In this document: positions 11,621-22,882 of the stretch, piece by piece | Numbering within the stretch: position 1 is the stretch's first letter | Layout of the letters: each line of letters starts with the position of its first letter | Assembly: GCA_018398815.1 (NCBI GenBank) | Contig: CM031628.1 | Span: 13,471,026 to 13,535,025 of the forward strand | DNA from: Conus ventricosus | Lineage: Eukaryota; Mollusca; Gastropoda; Neogastropoda; Conidae | Direction of reading: 5' to 3' | Length of the DNA: 64,000 nt | Notes under the pieces: model-generated | What the model saw: the letters and a program-made list of their open reading frames with translations, nothing else | The model's database searches: none | What the model was told of the DNA's origin: nothing | Program-made: the position numbers and the translations under genes

Positions 11621-12101
11621 GAGTCGGTGGGAAGGTAGATACATGTGTGTGTGTCAAGACATGTTCACCATCAAAATGCTATTGGCATCTTTTCGACAAG
11701 AAATGAGAATGCTTTCTACAAACAGTGTGTCCAAATTTCCGTAAGGGTGAAAGGGGAGGAGTGGTGCTGGGGGCTTTTTTCTTCTTTTTTTTTTATCTGC
11801 CATCACACTTCAGAAGCTTCTTCCAGGTAGTAACCACCTGATCTTGTTGTATAAACTGCGGTTAATATTGTTTCTTTAACACAAATTATTTTCAGACCTG
11901 ATTCATCAGCATATCTATATAGGCACAAACTCATGTTCTGTCACCGTTTTTTTTCAATGCTTCAGGGCATGCTGCTGAAAGTGACAGTCTGATGCAATTT
12001 ACTGAGCAGAAGTTGGCAAAAGTTGTCGCTCTTTGGTCAAATCCCCCAACACTGCAACACTCAAGAACAATTATTGCTCGAGAACTTCATGTCTAGAATT
12101 T

Positions 12102-12140
<39 letters not shown>

Positions 12141-12147
12141 ACATAAC
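11621..12147. other. Non-coding stretch with a short CT microsatellite
   Basis: Unique AT-rich sequence and a (CT)n run at about 12105-12135. No gene recognised. Confidence 0.5.
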
Positions 12148-12616
12148 ATATATACATAGCTGCCAACCTCCCAGAGTCAAAAAGAGTACACCTCACAGGG
12201 GGTGGGTTCGGGAGGGGGGGCTGCCCCCCCCCCCCCGATCAGCGGGGGTCAGGGGGCGCAGCCCCTGAAGTTGAAGCCTTTTTTACACTCTGACAGGCAT
12301 ATTTTTCATCTCCTGATAGGAAAACTAATCAAAAGCAAGCCTATTATTAAACCATATCAAAGCATGCATATTAGTATGTTGCATACAATGCAATATTTTG
12401 TGTAAAAAAAAGCCTCTTATGTAGGTAGCCACCATATTTTTTTCTATAGATTAATATACAAAACACACAAAATAAGGCTTACCCAAACAGCTTTTTTATC
12501 TTCCATATTGATGTAGCATGAACATAAAGATGCTCTGCCCTCCCAATCAACAGCACTCACAGTCCTGGGCTTCCATCAGCTACACCCACATTCTTCAGTT
12601 CAAGTTCCATCAACTT

Positions 12617-12890
12617 CACCCTTCTGCCCTTATGATCTCACAACTACACCCCATAGGACTTAGGATCCATCAACTATACCCCACAGTCATGTTTCATCAA
12701 CTATACCCCACAGTCATGTTTCATTAACTATACCCCACAGTCATGTTTCATCAACTACACCCCACAGTCATGTTTCATCAACTATACCCCACAGTCATCT
12801 TTCATCAACTACACCCCACAGTCATGTTTCATTAACAACACAACACAGTTATGTTTCATCAACTGTACCCACAATCTTGCTCAAACAACT
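12617..12890. repeat. 27-bp minisatellite, about 8 copies
   Basis: The unit is 'catcaactataccccacagt' followed by catgttt, inside the short hAT-like element. Related but more diverged 'catcaact..cccac' copies flank it to about 13000. Confidence 0.85.
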
Positions 12891-13161
12891 TCATCCCCAG
12901 TCCTCCGGCTCCATTTAATTACCATCGCCCCCCACCCCAGTTCTAAGGCTCCATCAAGCTACTCCCCACTCCCCAGTCGTCATGATCCAACCACTACTCC
13001 CACACCCTGAGTTGACAGCCTGTGTTCAAAGATCTAGGTTTTTTTTTCACTATTTGTGCAGTCGAGGACTTGGCCTTCTTTAGAAACTCCTGGCTGAACT
13101 TTTGCTCATAGCAAGACCATTAAGATTGGCCTTTGCCACCATCAATTCATGTTTTTTTTTT

Positions 13162-13407
13162 TTACGGCTGCCGATTCCTCAGCTTCGTTGTTTTTTTGTG
13201 CTTCGTGGTCTTCTCGTGATCGGCCAGATCATTTCTTCCCCCATGTGAAATATTCACCGGACATCGACACATGGTGCAGAAAGCAAACTTTTCACCCTTT
13301 GAAGGGCAAGAAGTGACCCATGGAAACTTGTCTTTATAAGCTGGCAGATACCGCTGGAATCGTTTAGGTTTTGTGGTTTTCTCCGTGCTACCACTTGAAG
13401 ACGCCAT
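13162..13407 (-). pseudogene. BED zinc-finger N-terminus of a hAT transposase
   Basis: From the ATG at 13407 this encodes about 81 residues: an N-terminal Ser/Lys stretch, then FQRYLPAYKDKFPWVT and a BED-type finger with CTMC and HEKTTKHKK as the C2-H2 ligands, ending at a stop after NRQP. A BED finger binds DNA at transposon ends. The rest of the transposase is absent, so this is a remnant. The frame upstream of the ATG is homopolymer-rich and not credible. Confidence 0.68.
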
Positions 13408-13768
13408 GTTGACTATTTGAACAGCAGCTATGCGCATGCGCGAAATGGGCCTAGTTATGCCCCTTTCATGCTGACTTCCGAGTTTACGATTTCTGTTCAG
13501 TCGGACCAGTTGCCAAACGTTCTTTTTTTTTTTAATTTTGGGCTTTTTTTTTTCTTTTTTTTTTTGAAAACTCGTAAACCGGATTTTTTTCAGCAAACAA
13601 AGAAAATAGGGACAAATTTGAAAAAAAACGATATGTCCTGGTTTTCCCGTAACAGTTGGCAGCTATGTATATATCATTCCATGACAGGGGAGGGAGGAAG
13701 GAGGGGACTTCTCTACCTCTACCTTTAAACCACCAGAATGACATCATCATGACAACCTCAGTTTCCAT

Positions 13769-13930
13769 GTGTCCCCTAGTTCCAAATCTACAGGGGTACT
13801 ACCATTAGATTCACAAACACCTGAAAGGCAGGGGTCCAGGGGCCGCACAAGCCCTGGGGAGGGTACAGGGGCAGCACCCCTGTTGGGGGTGGGGGGTCAA
13901 AGAGGCAACGCTCCCCTGAAGCTGAACGAA
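13769..13930. mobile_element. GC-rich hAT-like terminal fragment
   Basis: The block 'gggggtcaaagaggcaacgc' then tcccctgaagctgaac resembles the subterminal block of the neighbouring element (gggggtcagggggcgcagcc then cctgaagttgaag). It is probably a separate eroded copy. No ends are defined. Confidence 0.4.
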
Positions 13931-14973
13931 AGTCGCATTTCCGAAGGCAAATGAAAGGCTCTCCTTGAATGCAAAGTGGAAAATTAGGCCTGAAATGAAA
14001 GCTAAACATTCATAAATAAATACATAAAGCACAAATAAAATGTAATTTCCTGAAGAAAATCAAAGACCACCTTTTGTCTCACGATCTCTTGTTTCAAATT
14101 CAATCTACACATACCTTTAGACCCTTTAATCTCCCCTACACTGTAGATTGTATTCTGAAGTGAAGAGGGACTCAACATTGACTTCTGAAGTCACTGAGTT
14201 ATACTCCTGACTTTGAAGTCACTGAAAACTAGAGCTACTACATACGTATATTTTGAGCAGATGGCTGCAAACATACTTGGTATAAGAAGCCAAAATACAG
14301 CTACTCTAGAGATGTCATCATGGCCTTCAGTTTGAAACTGCCACACCAGAGAAATGAAGTCACCGCAGAATTTCCTGTCACTACCTGAAATGTTCTGAAG
14401 TCTTCAAACAAACGGAACAGAAAGCCACTCCTGGCATGTCCATCTTCTATAGCCACAGGCCACATGTTTCGCCGTTTGTATCCTTTTCCATCAGCCATTC
14501 CCATCGCCATCCATTTCGCAAACCTTTCTCCACCTCCTCTAGCCCTGAGACATGGCCTTTTGTCCAAAACGGCATTGTAACAATTGTTCCACTGTCAGGC
14601 TAACATGTTGAGCATCAACTTTCAAATGTGCATGTGTGATTGGTGTTGAGTCGACCTGAAGGAAGCGGAGCACTTCGTACCTCCAGCACGGAAGAGCGAG
14701 AAGCAAGCGCATTGAAAATTTGGATAGAAATTCAAATGAATAGTGGAAATAGCGTCGGATTTAACCATTCTTCAAAATTTGCTGCTCCTAAGATTTTTAA
14801 AAATCAGCATCGCTGGCGCCAGCCATTATTAAAAAACAACATTCCAGCACATAACCGGCACAGTAGCACCCATGCCAACATGTTCACATGGGACACATGC
14901 CACTGTGATCATGTTTCTTTCGGGCACCAGGGGATTGGAACTCTTATGTCTGGGAGTCTTACGGGCCCTACTA
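13931..14973. other. Non-coding stretch, no gene recognised
   Basis: A minus-strand frame at 14301-14567 (88 aa, basic, with GGERFAKWMAMGMADGKGY) is the only ORF of mixed composition. I do not recognise it and see no splice or start context. The rest shows nothing. Confidence 0.4.
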
Positions 14974-15007
14974 CAGGCTGCCTACCCCCTTCCGCCTCTT
15001 TCAGGGA

Positions 15008-15213
15008 TAAGATAAGATAAGATAATGTTGCTTATAGCCCAGCCGACCGCAAAGGGCCACATCAGGGCTGTCACCACGTTAAAATCAACTCACCAGTCAT
15101 TTAAAAAAAAAAAAACAAAAAAAAACACAACAACACCTTTCACACATCTCTTTAAATGATATTGTGTAGAAACGTACCAGAAACTTCGTTAAAAATCTTT
15201 CTACCGTAAAATC
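15008..15213 (-). other. LINE-B 3' UTR with (TTATC)n 3' tail
   Basis: About 200 bp after the ORF2 stop. On the plus strand it starts with GATAA repeats, then a conserved block ttgcttatagcccagccgac..gggccacatcagggctgtca, then an A-rich tract. The same block opens LINE-C (19059), LINE-E (32010), LINE-G (56170) and LINE-H (56655). It is presumably the RT recognition end. Confidence 0.85.
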
Positions 15214-18200
15214 TTAAATCATATGAAAAATGTTAATCTCTCTCAAAAACTGGAGAATCACATCTGGCGGGACATTCCTGAACAGGATCTTCATGGACTC
15301 CGCTGTAAAATGTTTGTGTCTCACATTGTGCAAGTCCCAACACTCTAAAAGAACATGTTTCATTGTGAGTGGCGCATGACATGGAATGCACCACGGAGCT
15401 TCTTCACTCTTTAAAAGGTAAGCATGGGTAAAATACGAATGGCCGGTGTGCAGCCGGCACAGAACCGTTTCCTCTTTACGACCACCCGACGTAGATGGGA
15501 GGAATTCCTTAAGGTTTGGACGGATCTGAAAGAGTTTGTTATTCGTCTGTGTGTTCCAATCCTCCTGCCAGAGGTCTCTCACATAATCGTTAATTTTGGG
15601 TTTCACATCTGAGCAGGGGATATAAGTGTTGGACAGTTTCTCTCTTGTGGCGTTCTTGGCTAAACGATCAACCATTTCGTTCCCGCCGATACCAACATGG
15701 CCAGGAACCCAAGCAAGAGTAATGTTGTAACCGTCCGACTTCAACTTGCTAAAAAGTTCAAAAAAAGTAAAAGTTCTGGATGCTGAAGGTTGCGGCCAGC
15801 TATGGCCTCCAAAGCTGACAGCGAATCCGACAGAACCAGAAAGTCCCTCTTTGAAGAATGTGAGATTATCTTCAAAGCCAGTACCAGAGCAGTAAGTTCA
15901 GCAGAATAGACAGAAGCATCTGAATGTATATGTTCCAACAGTATCTGAGAAGGAGCCCCAGGGCAATAGGCTGCACAGGCCACTCCATCTTCAGACTTGG
16001 AACCGTCGGTGAAAACTTTTTGACAGGATGGGAATTTGGAACAGAGCTCAGCATACAACGCCTTGTACGCCAGAGAGCTGGTAGACTCTTTACGAAAAGC
16101 TGCAAGATCGAAACGAATCTCTGGTGTGAAAAAGGTCCACGGAGGTTGATCTGGAAACTTGGAAAAATCGGACACAACTCCTAGGTCTAGATCTGCATTC
16201 CGCACGTGAGGCCGCATACGAAGACCAAACGGCGGAATACATTTCGGGTTGTTTTCAAACTTACTTTGGAACGGAGGGTCAAAAACACAGTCATAGGCAG
16301 GATTCTGCGGTTCTGAGAACAGTCGGATATGATAATTTAGAGACAGTTTCAGCCTGCGGTTGGACAGTGAGGGTTCACCTGCCTCTGCGTACAGGCTGTA
16401 CACAGGGGTGTGCGGAACGCTCCAAGACAGAGACGAAGCCCTTGATGGTGGATAGGGTCCAATAGTTTGAGGCAAGAGGGTCTTGCGGAGCCGTAGACAG
16501 CACAACCGTAGTCCAATTTGGAACGGACCAAGGCTCTGTAGAGGTGCAGCAAAGTTTTCTTATCAGCGCCCCAGTCGGTGTGCGCTACGACCCGCAGAAT
16601 ATTCAGAGCTTTCTGGCAAGAAGTTTGAGGTTTTTGATGTGGCTGAGAAAGTTGAGTTTTTGGTCAAAAATAACTCCCAGGAATTTGGCTTCTTTACAAC
16701 TGGATTGGTGGACTTGTCCAGACGAATTTCAGGGTCAGCAAAGAATCGACGAAAATTGTGGAAATGAATTGACTGAGTTTGGTACAGGAGAAGGTAAACC
16801 CGCTTTCCTCAGCCCACTGTTGGATTCTGTTGACACAAAGTTGGAGTCGACGCTGTACGCTGGCGTAAGAAGCTCCAACTGCATACAGCGCGAAGTCGTC
16901 AACAAACAGAGAGGACTCGGTGCCCTGGCTTACCGATTGGACAATGTCATTGATTTTAATGCAGAAAAGGGCTGGAGAAAGGATGCTCCCCTGAGGAACA
17001 CCCAACTCCTGCCCATGGATGTCAGAGAGTGTGGTGCCAACACGCACCTGGAACTGTCGATCGGCTAAAAAGTTCTGAATGAACAGAGGCAGGTGACCCC
17101 GAAAACCTAGTCTGTGCAGGTCCATGAGGATTCCTGCTTTCCACGTGGTGTCGTACGCCTTTTCGAGGTCGAAAAAGATAGCAACCACATGCTGCTTGTT
17201 AAGAAAGGCGTTGCGGATGGTGGTTTCCAGACGGATTAGATGGTCAACCGTCGAGTGGTACTTCCGGAAACCGCACTGTTCACTGGCCAAAAGACCATCG
17301 GTTTCCAGCTTCCACATCAGACGGGCGTTGATAATCTTTTCCATCAGCTTACAGAGGCAGCTGGTCAGAGCGATTGGGCGATAGTTGGAAGGGTTGGTAA
17401 GGTCCTTTCCAGGCTTTGGAATAGGAATGATCAGGGCTTTCCGCCAGGAAGGCGGAAAGGACCCTGTGGTCCAGATATGGTTATAGACTTGGAGAAGAGT
17501 CTGGAGACAGCTTTCTGGAAAATGTTTCACAACCTGATAATGAATGTCATCCAGACCAGGGCAGAATCAGTGCAGGTTTGTAAAGCTAATTTGAGTTCAA
17601 CGATGGAAAAAGGAAGATTATAGGTTTCAGAGTTGTCTGATGTGAAATTGTATGAAGATTTCTCTCTAATCTCTTTGTTTCTTAAAAAGACTGCAGATTT
17701 ATTTGAAGACGAGGAATTCTGTTGGATGGTGGAGGCCAACAGATTAGCAACAGCTTATTTGTCAGTGATCAGAGCATCGGCAAGTTTCAAGTGATGAATG
17801 GAGGGGTTGGTGTTCTTCCCTTTGATTTTTCTAATGACGTTCCAAACTTTTTTCTTAGAAGTTTTTGATGTCAGCCTGGAGCAGAAGCTTCTCCAGGACC
17901 GACGTTTACTGATTTTAAAAGTGTATCTCGATTTAGCACGGAGTTTCTGATGGGCTCGAGCGTTGGGACCCGAAGGTCGTTGGTACACCTGACGCTGAGC
18001 CCGTTTTCTAACTTTGGATATTTGTTGGCAGTCTGAATCAAACCAGGGTGTTTTTGGCATTTGAAGTTTATCGGAAGATACTGGAATACAAGCTTTAGCA
18101 CACTTGATCACAGTGTTAGTCAGTGATTCTGCTGGGTCCGGACTCTGAAGAAAATCAGTGTCCTGGAATTCTTTAGAAATAGTGGCTGCAAATAGATCCC

Positions 18201-18905
18201 AGTTTGCTTTCTTGTAATTGAGATGTTGAGAGACAGAGATGTGTTCAGTTATGACAGGTTGTAGAAGGACAGGGAAATGGTCACTTCCGTGCAGATCGTC
18301 ATGGACAGACCACTCATAGTCCAGGACCAGCGAGGGGTCACAAACCGACAAATCTAAACACGAAAGTGAACCTGTGGAAGAGTGGAGGTAAGTTGCAGAT
18401 CCGTCGTTCAGACAACACAGATCCAAATCTGAAAGGACATCCTCAATCAGCAGACCTCTGGATGACGTACCGGCACTACCCAAAGAGGGTTGTGACCGTT
18501 AAAGTCACCCAACAGCAAAAAAGGTCGAGGAAGTTCCCCTAATAGACTGACAAGGTCCTGACGACAAACCGGGACAGAAGGTGGAAGATAAAGGGAACAA
18601 ATTGTCACAGTCTTGTGGAGAGTGACTCTCGCAGCTACAGCTTGAAGGGAGGTAGACAGAGCGACAGGACTATACAACAAAGTTTTATGTATGAGAAGGG
18701 CAACACCGCCCGACCGTCCCAACGTGGATGGTTGTGCAGGTTTTGAAAGAATATTAAAGCCAGAAAGATTAAAGGTCTTCTGGCTTTGAATTTGAGTTTC
18801 CTGAAGAACCACGACGGAAGGTTTTATGGATTGACATAGAAGCTGCAGCTCCTCGAAGTTGGAATTTAGACCACGGATATTCCAATGGAATATTGTACTA
18901 TCCAT
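15214..18905 (-). pseudogene. LINE-B ORF2: APE endonuclease - RT - RNase H, multiply frameshifted
   Basis: The ATG at 18905 begins MDSTIFHWNIRGLNSNFEEL. The AP endonuclease has QETQ, LLGDFNGHNPLW and GSDHFPV motifs. RT reads RKALIIPIPKPGKDL, then QCGFRKYHSTVDHL, GVPQGSILSPALF and SLFVDDFALY (catalytic FVDD). RNase H has FTDGSKSEDG, a YSAELTALV Glu, LSDSLSALE and NEMVDRLAKNA, so all four acidic residues are present. Breaks: a 1-bp loss near 18478, a TAA nonsense codon near 17754, a 1-bp loss near 17540, and shifts in the connection region near 16750 and at the A-run near 15765. The protein would nick target DNA and prime reverse transcription; this copy cannot make it whole. Confidence 0.9.
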
Positions 18906-19044
18906 GGTGCAGAGGGCGAAAAGGAGAGATCAGGTCATCTCCTCCTCAACATCTACTTCCAATGGAGTGAACTTGTTATTCAGTTTCACAGGAGAGTGTT
19001 GGTCTACAGACCTGCTGGCAGACTTGCCAACAGGCGAAGAAGGT

Positions 19045-19058
19045 CTGGATTTGGGAGA
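19045..19058. other. Target-site duplication of LINE-C, left copy (right copy 30396-30409)
   Basis: The 14-bp sequence ctggatttgggaga occurs at both edges of LINE-C. On the left it abuts the GATAA tail, and on the right it abuts the 5' end ggaggg. Removing LINE-C and one copy restores the LINE-B ORF1 tail in register with the other copies. Confidence 0.95.
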
Positions 19059-20650
19059 AGATAAGATAAGATAATGTTGCTTATAGCCCAGCCGACCGCA
19101 AAGGGCCATATCAGGGCTGTCACCACGTTAAAATCAACTCACCAGTCATATATTTAAAAAAAAAAAAAAAAAAAAAACCACCTTTCATACATCTCGTTAA
19201 ATGACATCGTCTAGAAACGCACCAGAAACTTTGTTAAAATTTTTCTTCCATAAAATCTTAAATCAGATGAAAAATGTCAATCTCTCTCAAAAACTCAAGG
19301 ATCACATCAGGCGGGACATCCCTGAACAGGATCTTCATGGACTCCGCTGTAAAATGTTTGTGTCTCACATCATGCAAGTCCCAACACTCTAAAAGAACAT
19401 GTTTCATTGTGAGTGGCGCATGACATGGAATGCACCACGGAGCTTCTTCACTCTTTAAAAGGTAAGCATGGGTAAAATACGAATAGCCGGTGTGCAGCCG
19501 GCACAGAACCGTTTCCTCTTTACGACCTCCCGACGTGGATGGGAGGAATTCCTTAAGGTTTGGACGGATCTGAAAGAGTTTGTTACTCGTCTGTGTGTTC
19601 CAATCCTCCTGCCAGAGGTCTCTCACATAATCGTTAATTTTGGGTTTCACATCTGAGCAGGGGATATAAGTGTTGGACAGTTTCTCTCTTGTGGCGTTCT
19701 TGGCTAAACGATCAACCATTTCGTTCCCGCCGATGCCAACATGACCAGGAACCCAAGCAAGAGTAATGTTGTAACCGTCCGACTTCAACTTGCTAAAAAG
19801 TTCCAAAAAAAAGTAAAAGTTCTGGATGCTGAAGGTTGCGGCCAGCTATGGCCTCCAAAGCTGACAGCGAATCCGACAGAACCAGAAAGTCCCTCTTTGA
19901 AGAATTTGAGATTATCTTCAAAGCCAGAACCAGAGCAGTAAGTTCAGCAGAATAGACAGAAGCATCTGAATGGATATGTTCCAACAGTATCTGAGATGGA
20001 GCCCCAGGGCAGTAGGCTGCACAGGCCACTCCATCCTCAGACTTGGAACCGTCAGTGAAAACTTTTTGACAGGATGGGAATTTCGAACAGAGCTCAGCAT
20101 ACAGCGCCTTGTACGCCAGAGAGCTGGTAGACTCTTTACGAAAAGCTGCCAGATCGAAACGAATCTCTGGTGTGAAAAAGGTCCACGGAGGTTGATCCGG
20201 AAACTTGGAAAAATCGGACACAACTCCTAGGTCTAGACCTGCATTCCGCACGTGAGGCCGCATACGAAGACCAAACGGCGGAATACATTTCGGGTTGTTT
20301 TCAAACTTACTTTGGAACGGAGGGTCAAAGACACAGTCATAGGCAGGATTCTGTGGTTCTGAGAACAGTCGGATGTAATAATTTAAAGACAGTTTCAGCC
20401 TGCGGTTGGACAATGAAGGTTCACCCGCCTCTGCGTACAAGCTGTACACAGGGGTGGTGCGAAACGCTCCAAGACAGAGACGAAGCCCTTGATGGTGGAT
20501 AGGGTCCAAGAGTTTGAGGTAAGAGGGTCTTGCGGAGCCGTAGACAGCACAACCGTAGTCCAGTTTGGAACGGACCAAGGCTCTGTAGAGGTGCAGCAAA
20601 GTTTTCTTATCAGCGCCCCAGTCGGTGTGCGCTACGACCCGCAGAATATT

Positions 20651-20762
20651 TTAACACATAAACGAATACTTACTTGTAAGTTGATGTTTGTGTGTAGTTT
20701 CCCGAGTGTAGGTTTCCGTAAACGGAGGGATATTTGAGATGCGCATGCGCAGTTCCGCCATA
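20651..20762. repeat. DIRS left inverted terminal repeat
   Basis: Starts ttaacacataaacgaatact. The inner 33 bp (20730-20762) match the complement of 25918-25950 perfectly. The outer 86 bp are instead matched by the internal complementary region at 20940-21025. The left and right outer parts differ in length and sequence, as is usual in DIRS elements. Confidence 0.93.
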
Positions 20763-20939
20763 TTTCAACGCTCAGATCATTATTGATACTTCAAATAATG
20801 ATCTTGATTCAAGTCGACTGTCAATAGATGTTTGTGCAACCAAAGTTTTGTAATTCAGTTGACAAAAGCTTGATCTCTTAAAACACTTTCAGCAAACCCC
20901 TTTTTTGGGTGGGCAATTTTTTAAAGAAACTGGGAGGGC

Positions 20940-21070
20940 AAATATCCCTCCGTTTACGGAAACCTACACTCAGGAAACTACACACAAACATCAACTTACA
21001 AGTAAGTATTCGTTTATGTGTTAAATTTCCTTTCGTGTAGTTTCCGGTAAAACTACGGAATATTTGAGAC
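20940..21070. repeat. DIRS internal complementary region (ICR)
   Basis: Bases 20940-21025 are the reverse complement of the left end (about one mismatch). Bases 21026-21070 are the reverse complement of the right end (25941-25985). The junction gtgttaa/atttcc equals the fused termini of the circular form and is thought to template the circle. Confidence 0.94.
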
Positions 21071-21604
21071 TTCAACGTTTGGTGTGCACAAACATCCATT
21101 TCATAAAATACATACTCTAGTCGACTAGTTTTCACATTGCAACTTTAGCAGTAACATTATAACATAACCCGGTCAAGTCAATATACACAATTTATTCCAC
21201 AGTATTTGAATCTCTTGCACATTGATCTTCAAGTGGTAAATTGTGATGAATATATATTGGTGCAGGCAGTTGAGCCTCATATGTAATTCCACCAAATATA
21301 CTTTGTGTAGTAAAAAACAAAGAAACATCTTGTAAAAGGACAAAGAAAAAACTGTCCTTAAGAACTTTGTAAAAACTCCATGTTGTGAATTAAAGCAAAT
21401 AATACTAGCACCTTTGCTTTAAAAACACATTAATTTGTGTCGCCCAACAACAAGGTCAAAATATTTCCCAATAATACTGGAACACAAGAACAAAACCGAC
21501 ACACAGTTTTGCAAAAAATGTGATAATACTGAAACACAATAAATTTGATCACTGTCTGTATTATACATTGAAAGGAAGTGCTATTGCTTTGGTTGCAACA
21601 CACA

Positions 21605-22882
21605 CTAATTGTCTTTGGCAAAGTACTTCAGAATTGATGAACCTTGTGCACACTGCACAGCAGAGTGTGCTTCCAATGGTCTGTTGTAGAACTTGTGAAA
21701 TGTGGTAGCATTTGACCACCCAGCACTTTTCAGAATGTCAGCCACTGGTACTCCTCCTCTGAGCATGGCAGATGATGCTGCTCCACGAAAACTGTGTGAT
21801 GCAAAGTTGTAAATTCCTGCATCCCACAAAATATTCTTCAACCAACGTGACACAGAGTCCTTTGTGGCAGGTCCATGAGGGCGTACATAACACAAAAGAA
21901 ACTGATTTGTTTTACTGTCTTTTCTAATCTCTTTTGTCCCGGAAATGTATTCTTTCAAGCATCTTACAACACACATCTTTTCATCCTGAAAATGCAGAAC
22001 ACATCTGTTATTTCCTGGTCTTGATTGTTTGAGTTTTTCAATAATGTGGACAGTGCATGCATTTCTTGTAAATGTAATGCAGCTGAGCTTTATCAAATGA
22101 ATGGTTTGTACTCTCTGAGCTGTGGACAACAAAAGCAATGCACATAATTTCATTGTTAACTGCTTTAGAGATAAATCAGGGTTTTCAGCTTGTTTCCTTA
22201 TATGCTCTAACAGTACAGACACATCCCAAGTATGTGAGTATCTGGGCATAGTAGGCCTAAGTTCAAAAAACACCTTTCAGAAATCTATCTTAGGATGGGA
22301 ACCAATTGACTTATCTGTGTCTGTAATGATTATGGCAGAGAGGGCACTCCTGGCCGTGTTGATCGCACTGTAGCTTAACCCATCTTCAAACAAAACTGTC
22401 AAAAATTCAATCACAAGGTGGACAGGTGGACGAAAGGGATCACAATCCCGTTCAACACAGAAAAATTTCCATTTCTTAATGTAGTGTGTATACTGCTTTT
22501 GGGTAGAGTCACGCCATGATGCACAGACAATGTTACAAGCTGTTCCAGAAAAGCCTTGTGCCTGCATTGCTTCCCAGATAACACGACTGCAAGAAGTTGA
22601 AGTTTTCTGTGTAGAGGATGAACCTCGTCTGAATGACCCAGATGCAAAACACGTTTTCCTTTTGGAAGTAAAATGGGATGTTGGATGAGAAGCCTTAGCA
22701 TTTGGGGATACCACACTGCTGTTGGCCAGTGTGGTACGATGACTAGTCCTTCTGCTTGATCCTCTTCCATCTTGCGCAGAGTCCGTTGGATCAGACTGAA
22801 AGGTGGAAAAGCATAGACTATCCATCTGTTCCAATCCACTGTGAAAGCATTTATTGCCATAGCTTCTGGATCTGGTTCCCAA
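21605..22882 (-). pseudogene. DIRS tyrosine recombinase (YR), one in-frame stop
   Basis: Two frames in the same register (22882-22277 and 22273-21605) are separated only by a TGA at 22277-22279. The N-terminal core-binding part contains SWRDSTQKQYTHYIKKWKFF and FLTVLFEDGLSYSAINTARS. The catalytic part has Arg in AQRVQTIHLIKLS, the His-x-x-Arg box HSFRGAASSAMLRGG and the nucleophile Tyr in FHKFYNRPL, so the RHRY set is complete. Family role: it joins the circular element DNA to the genome. The frame overlaps the end of the RT polyprotein in another register, which is typical of DIRS. Near the stop, a missing and an extra base are equally possible. Confidence 0.9.

Larger units (their letters stand above)
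12148..13674 (-). mobile_element. Short hAT-like element with 20-bp terminal inverted repeats
   Basis: The two outer ends share an exact 20-bp inverted sequence (left 12148-12167 atatatacatagctgccaac; right complement 13655-13674). The TGCCAACC-type inner end recalls hAT termini. Behind the left end lies a G/C-rich block (12196-12270, with ggggtcagggggcgcagccc), common near the ends of this type of element. Only an N-terminal BED-finger ORF remains, so it is an internal-deletion derivative. A 27-bp minisatellite has grown inside it. The target duplication cannot be separated from the palindromic TA-rich end. Confidence 0.65.

Noticed and set aside
16349..16552. Separate small genes in the LINE connection region
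   Set aside because: They are collinear pieces of ORF2 separated by frameshifts, as shown by alignment with the other copies.
19970..20230. Plus-strand ORFs antisense to LINE ORF2 (also at 15924, 32928, 57613)
   Set aside because: Shadow frames of the conserved RNase H region; they recur in every copy for that reason.
20651..21070. LTR of a conventional retrotransposon
   Set aside because: The repeats are inverted and include a complementary internal region, and the element encodes a tyrosine recombinase, not an integrase; this is DIRS.
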